DNA of 45,872 nt, from positions 1-45,872 of IMG/VR virus record IMGVR_UViG_3300047200_000331; one strand, written 5' to 3'. The translations under genes were made by a program, and so were the position numbers. The notes under the pieces were generated by a model, which had not been told where the DNA came from, did not search any database, and saw only the letters and a list, made by a program, of their open reading frames with translations. The DNA comes from a virus. Of the stretch, positions 45,122 through 45,872 are shown in pieces. Position 1 is the first letter of the stretch. Each line of letters opens with the position of its first letter.

Positions 45122-45872
45122 TTAACACCAGAAAAATCGTACCGCTTTTGCCAACTGTTTATAGGTTTCTTTTTGTTCTTAAATTGTTCGTAACGCCAAT
45201 CGAATGACTGGAATACTGCCTCTTTCTTATTTTTTTTAATTTGAATCTTTTCATCTTCCAGTGTTAAGGCATCCGCAATCACAATATCTCCATGAAGTTT
45301 ACGTGCTGATTTACTTTCATACTGTAATTGAGCGGGACCACATCCTTCTCCGGGATAGTGTATATATGTTTTACACTGTTCAAGGCCCTTTCTATCATGG
45401 TTTATATATCCACCACACGTAAGAACCCTATTATATAATGCTAATACTTCGCTCTTGGCCTGGGTGTTTGCGTGCCAACCATACTTTAATGCAGTCTTAG
45501 GCAAACCACTTCCAACAACTCCAGTGCGTTCATTTATATAATAAAACGGATAACCAAAAATTTTAACGAGCAACCGTCCTAAATCCCAACCAGGACCGTT
45601 TTCTTCCCATTTAAGAAAAGGCAATCCGATTGGTAATGCCCCGCCACACCATAAAGCAAGAGCAACCACAATCCTGGAAAACTCATGTGTGGGTGTGTTT
45701 GCGTCTGCCCATCTCGCTATTTTTTCTTTGGTTTCTTTACATTTAATTGAAACAACGCTTTCTGACGCCCCTTGTCCTTTAGACGTATCAATACCAAAGA
45801 TATAATGTTTTGATTGGTCTGGTCGACCAAGAATAAGTGGTCCCCACACCAATAGCTTGCCCTCCTTAACTT
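45118..45872 (-). CDS. terL: Terminase large subunit, C-terminal part (continues from 1)
   Basis: This is the nuclease half of the gene that begins at 1272. The nuclease core shows FGIDTSKGQGASE (first acidic residue) and later KLHGDIVIADALTLED with the distal acidic residues. The C-terminus ends AVFQSFDWRYEQFKNKKKP and a short tail. Codons from 45756 down are contiguous with codon 424 at base 1; 45757-45872 duplicates 1-116. The stop overlaps the portal start. Confidence 0.92.
   Translation of the reverse strand, partial: VKEGKLLVWGPLILGRPDQSKHYIFGIDTSKGQGASESVVSIKCKETKEKIARWADANTPTHEFSRIVVALALWCGGALPIGLPFLKWEENGPGWDLGRLLVKIFGYPFYYINERTGVVGSGLPKTALKYGWHANTQAKSEVLALYNRVLTCGGYINHDRKGLEQCKTYIHYPGEGCGPAQLQYESKSARKLHGDIVIADALTLEDEKIQIKKNKKEAVFQSFDWRYEQFKNKKKPINSWQKRYDFSGVK
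45757..45872. repeat. Terminal direct repeat, right copy
   Basis: Repeats bases 1-116, with c at 45856 instead of t at 100. Confidence 0.93.

Noticed and set aside
1-45872. Temperate phage with attachment site
   Set aside because: No integrase, repressor or att-like repeat was found; the terminal repeat is inside terL and is an assembly overlap.

Overview
The window is the complete genome of a tailed double-stranded DNA bacteriophage, assembled as a circle and opened inside the large terminase gene. The first 116 bases recur at the end (45757-45872) with one synonymous difference, so unique length is about 45,756 bp. DNA is AT-rich (roughly 36-38% GC, estimated by eye). Portal, capsid and connector-like genes are present; no tape measure, sheath or baseplate gene is seen, and large internal/ejection-type virion proteins are. 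A short-tailed (podovirus-like) particle is the best guess. There is no integrase, phage RNA polymerase or recognisable endolysin. The host is unknown; fibronectin-like repeats with YYWRVDA..GTTTGD and a DUF1580-like protein faintly recall phages and proteins of Planctomycetota and relatives (weak inference).

Layout: two opposed gene blocks diverge from a roughly 0.95-kb control region (5601-6572) holding a leftward and a rightward consensus sigma70-type promoter, A-rich direct repeats, GC-rich dyads, three identical 20-bp palindromes plus a diverged fourth, and an intrinsic terminator. The leftward late block runs 5600 -> 1 = 45756 -> 26779: a DUF5698-like membrane protein, HNH endonuclease, fibre/lectin-like proteins, an exported trypsin-like protease, NinG-like protein, terminase, portal, scaffold, capsid, connector/adaptor, beta-propeller-like tail protein, fibre and large internal proteins, one with an ADP-ribosyltransferase-like fold.

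The rightward early block (6573-26782) opens with some 25 tiny genes, many zinc-ribbon or single-membrane-segment, often separated by long RNA hairpins placed just before ribosome binding sites. Then come nucleotide and DNA enzymes: dNTP diphosphohydrolase-like protein, an endonuclease VII-HAD fusion, metallophosphoesterase, a family A DNA polymerase split over two overlapping genes, a RecB-like exonuclease, a Sak4-like ATPase, a single-strand-binding-type protein and a primase-helicase. Together these form a self-sufficient replication and recombination module driven by host RNA polymerase; all five main promoters share a TTGACa-N17-TAtAnT plan with an extended -10.

Main oddities: the hairpin family and a 185-nt RNA closed by a 22-bp helix; a polymerase split directly before motif A with leucine at the position equivalent to E. 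coli 762; an endonuclease VII-HAD fusion; a G10 tract that sets the frame of a fibre-like gene; a gene apparently starting at ATC or ATT; and structural genes interrupted by an in-frame TAA or a frame change.
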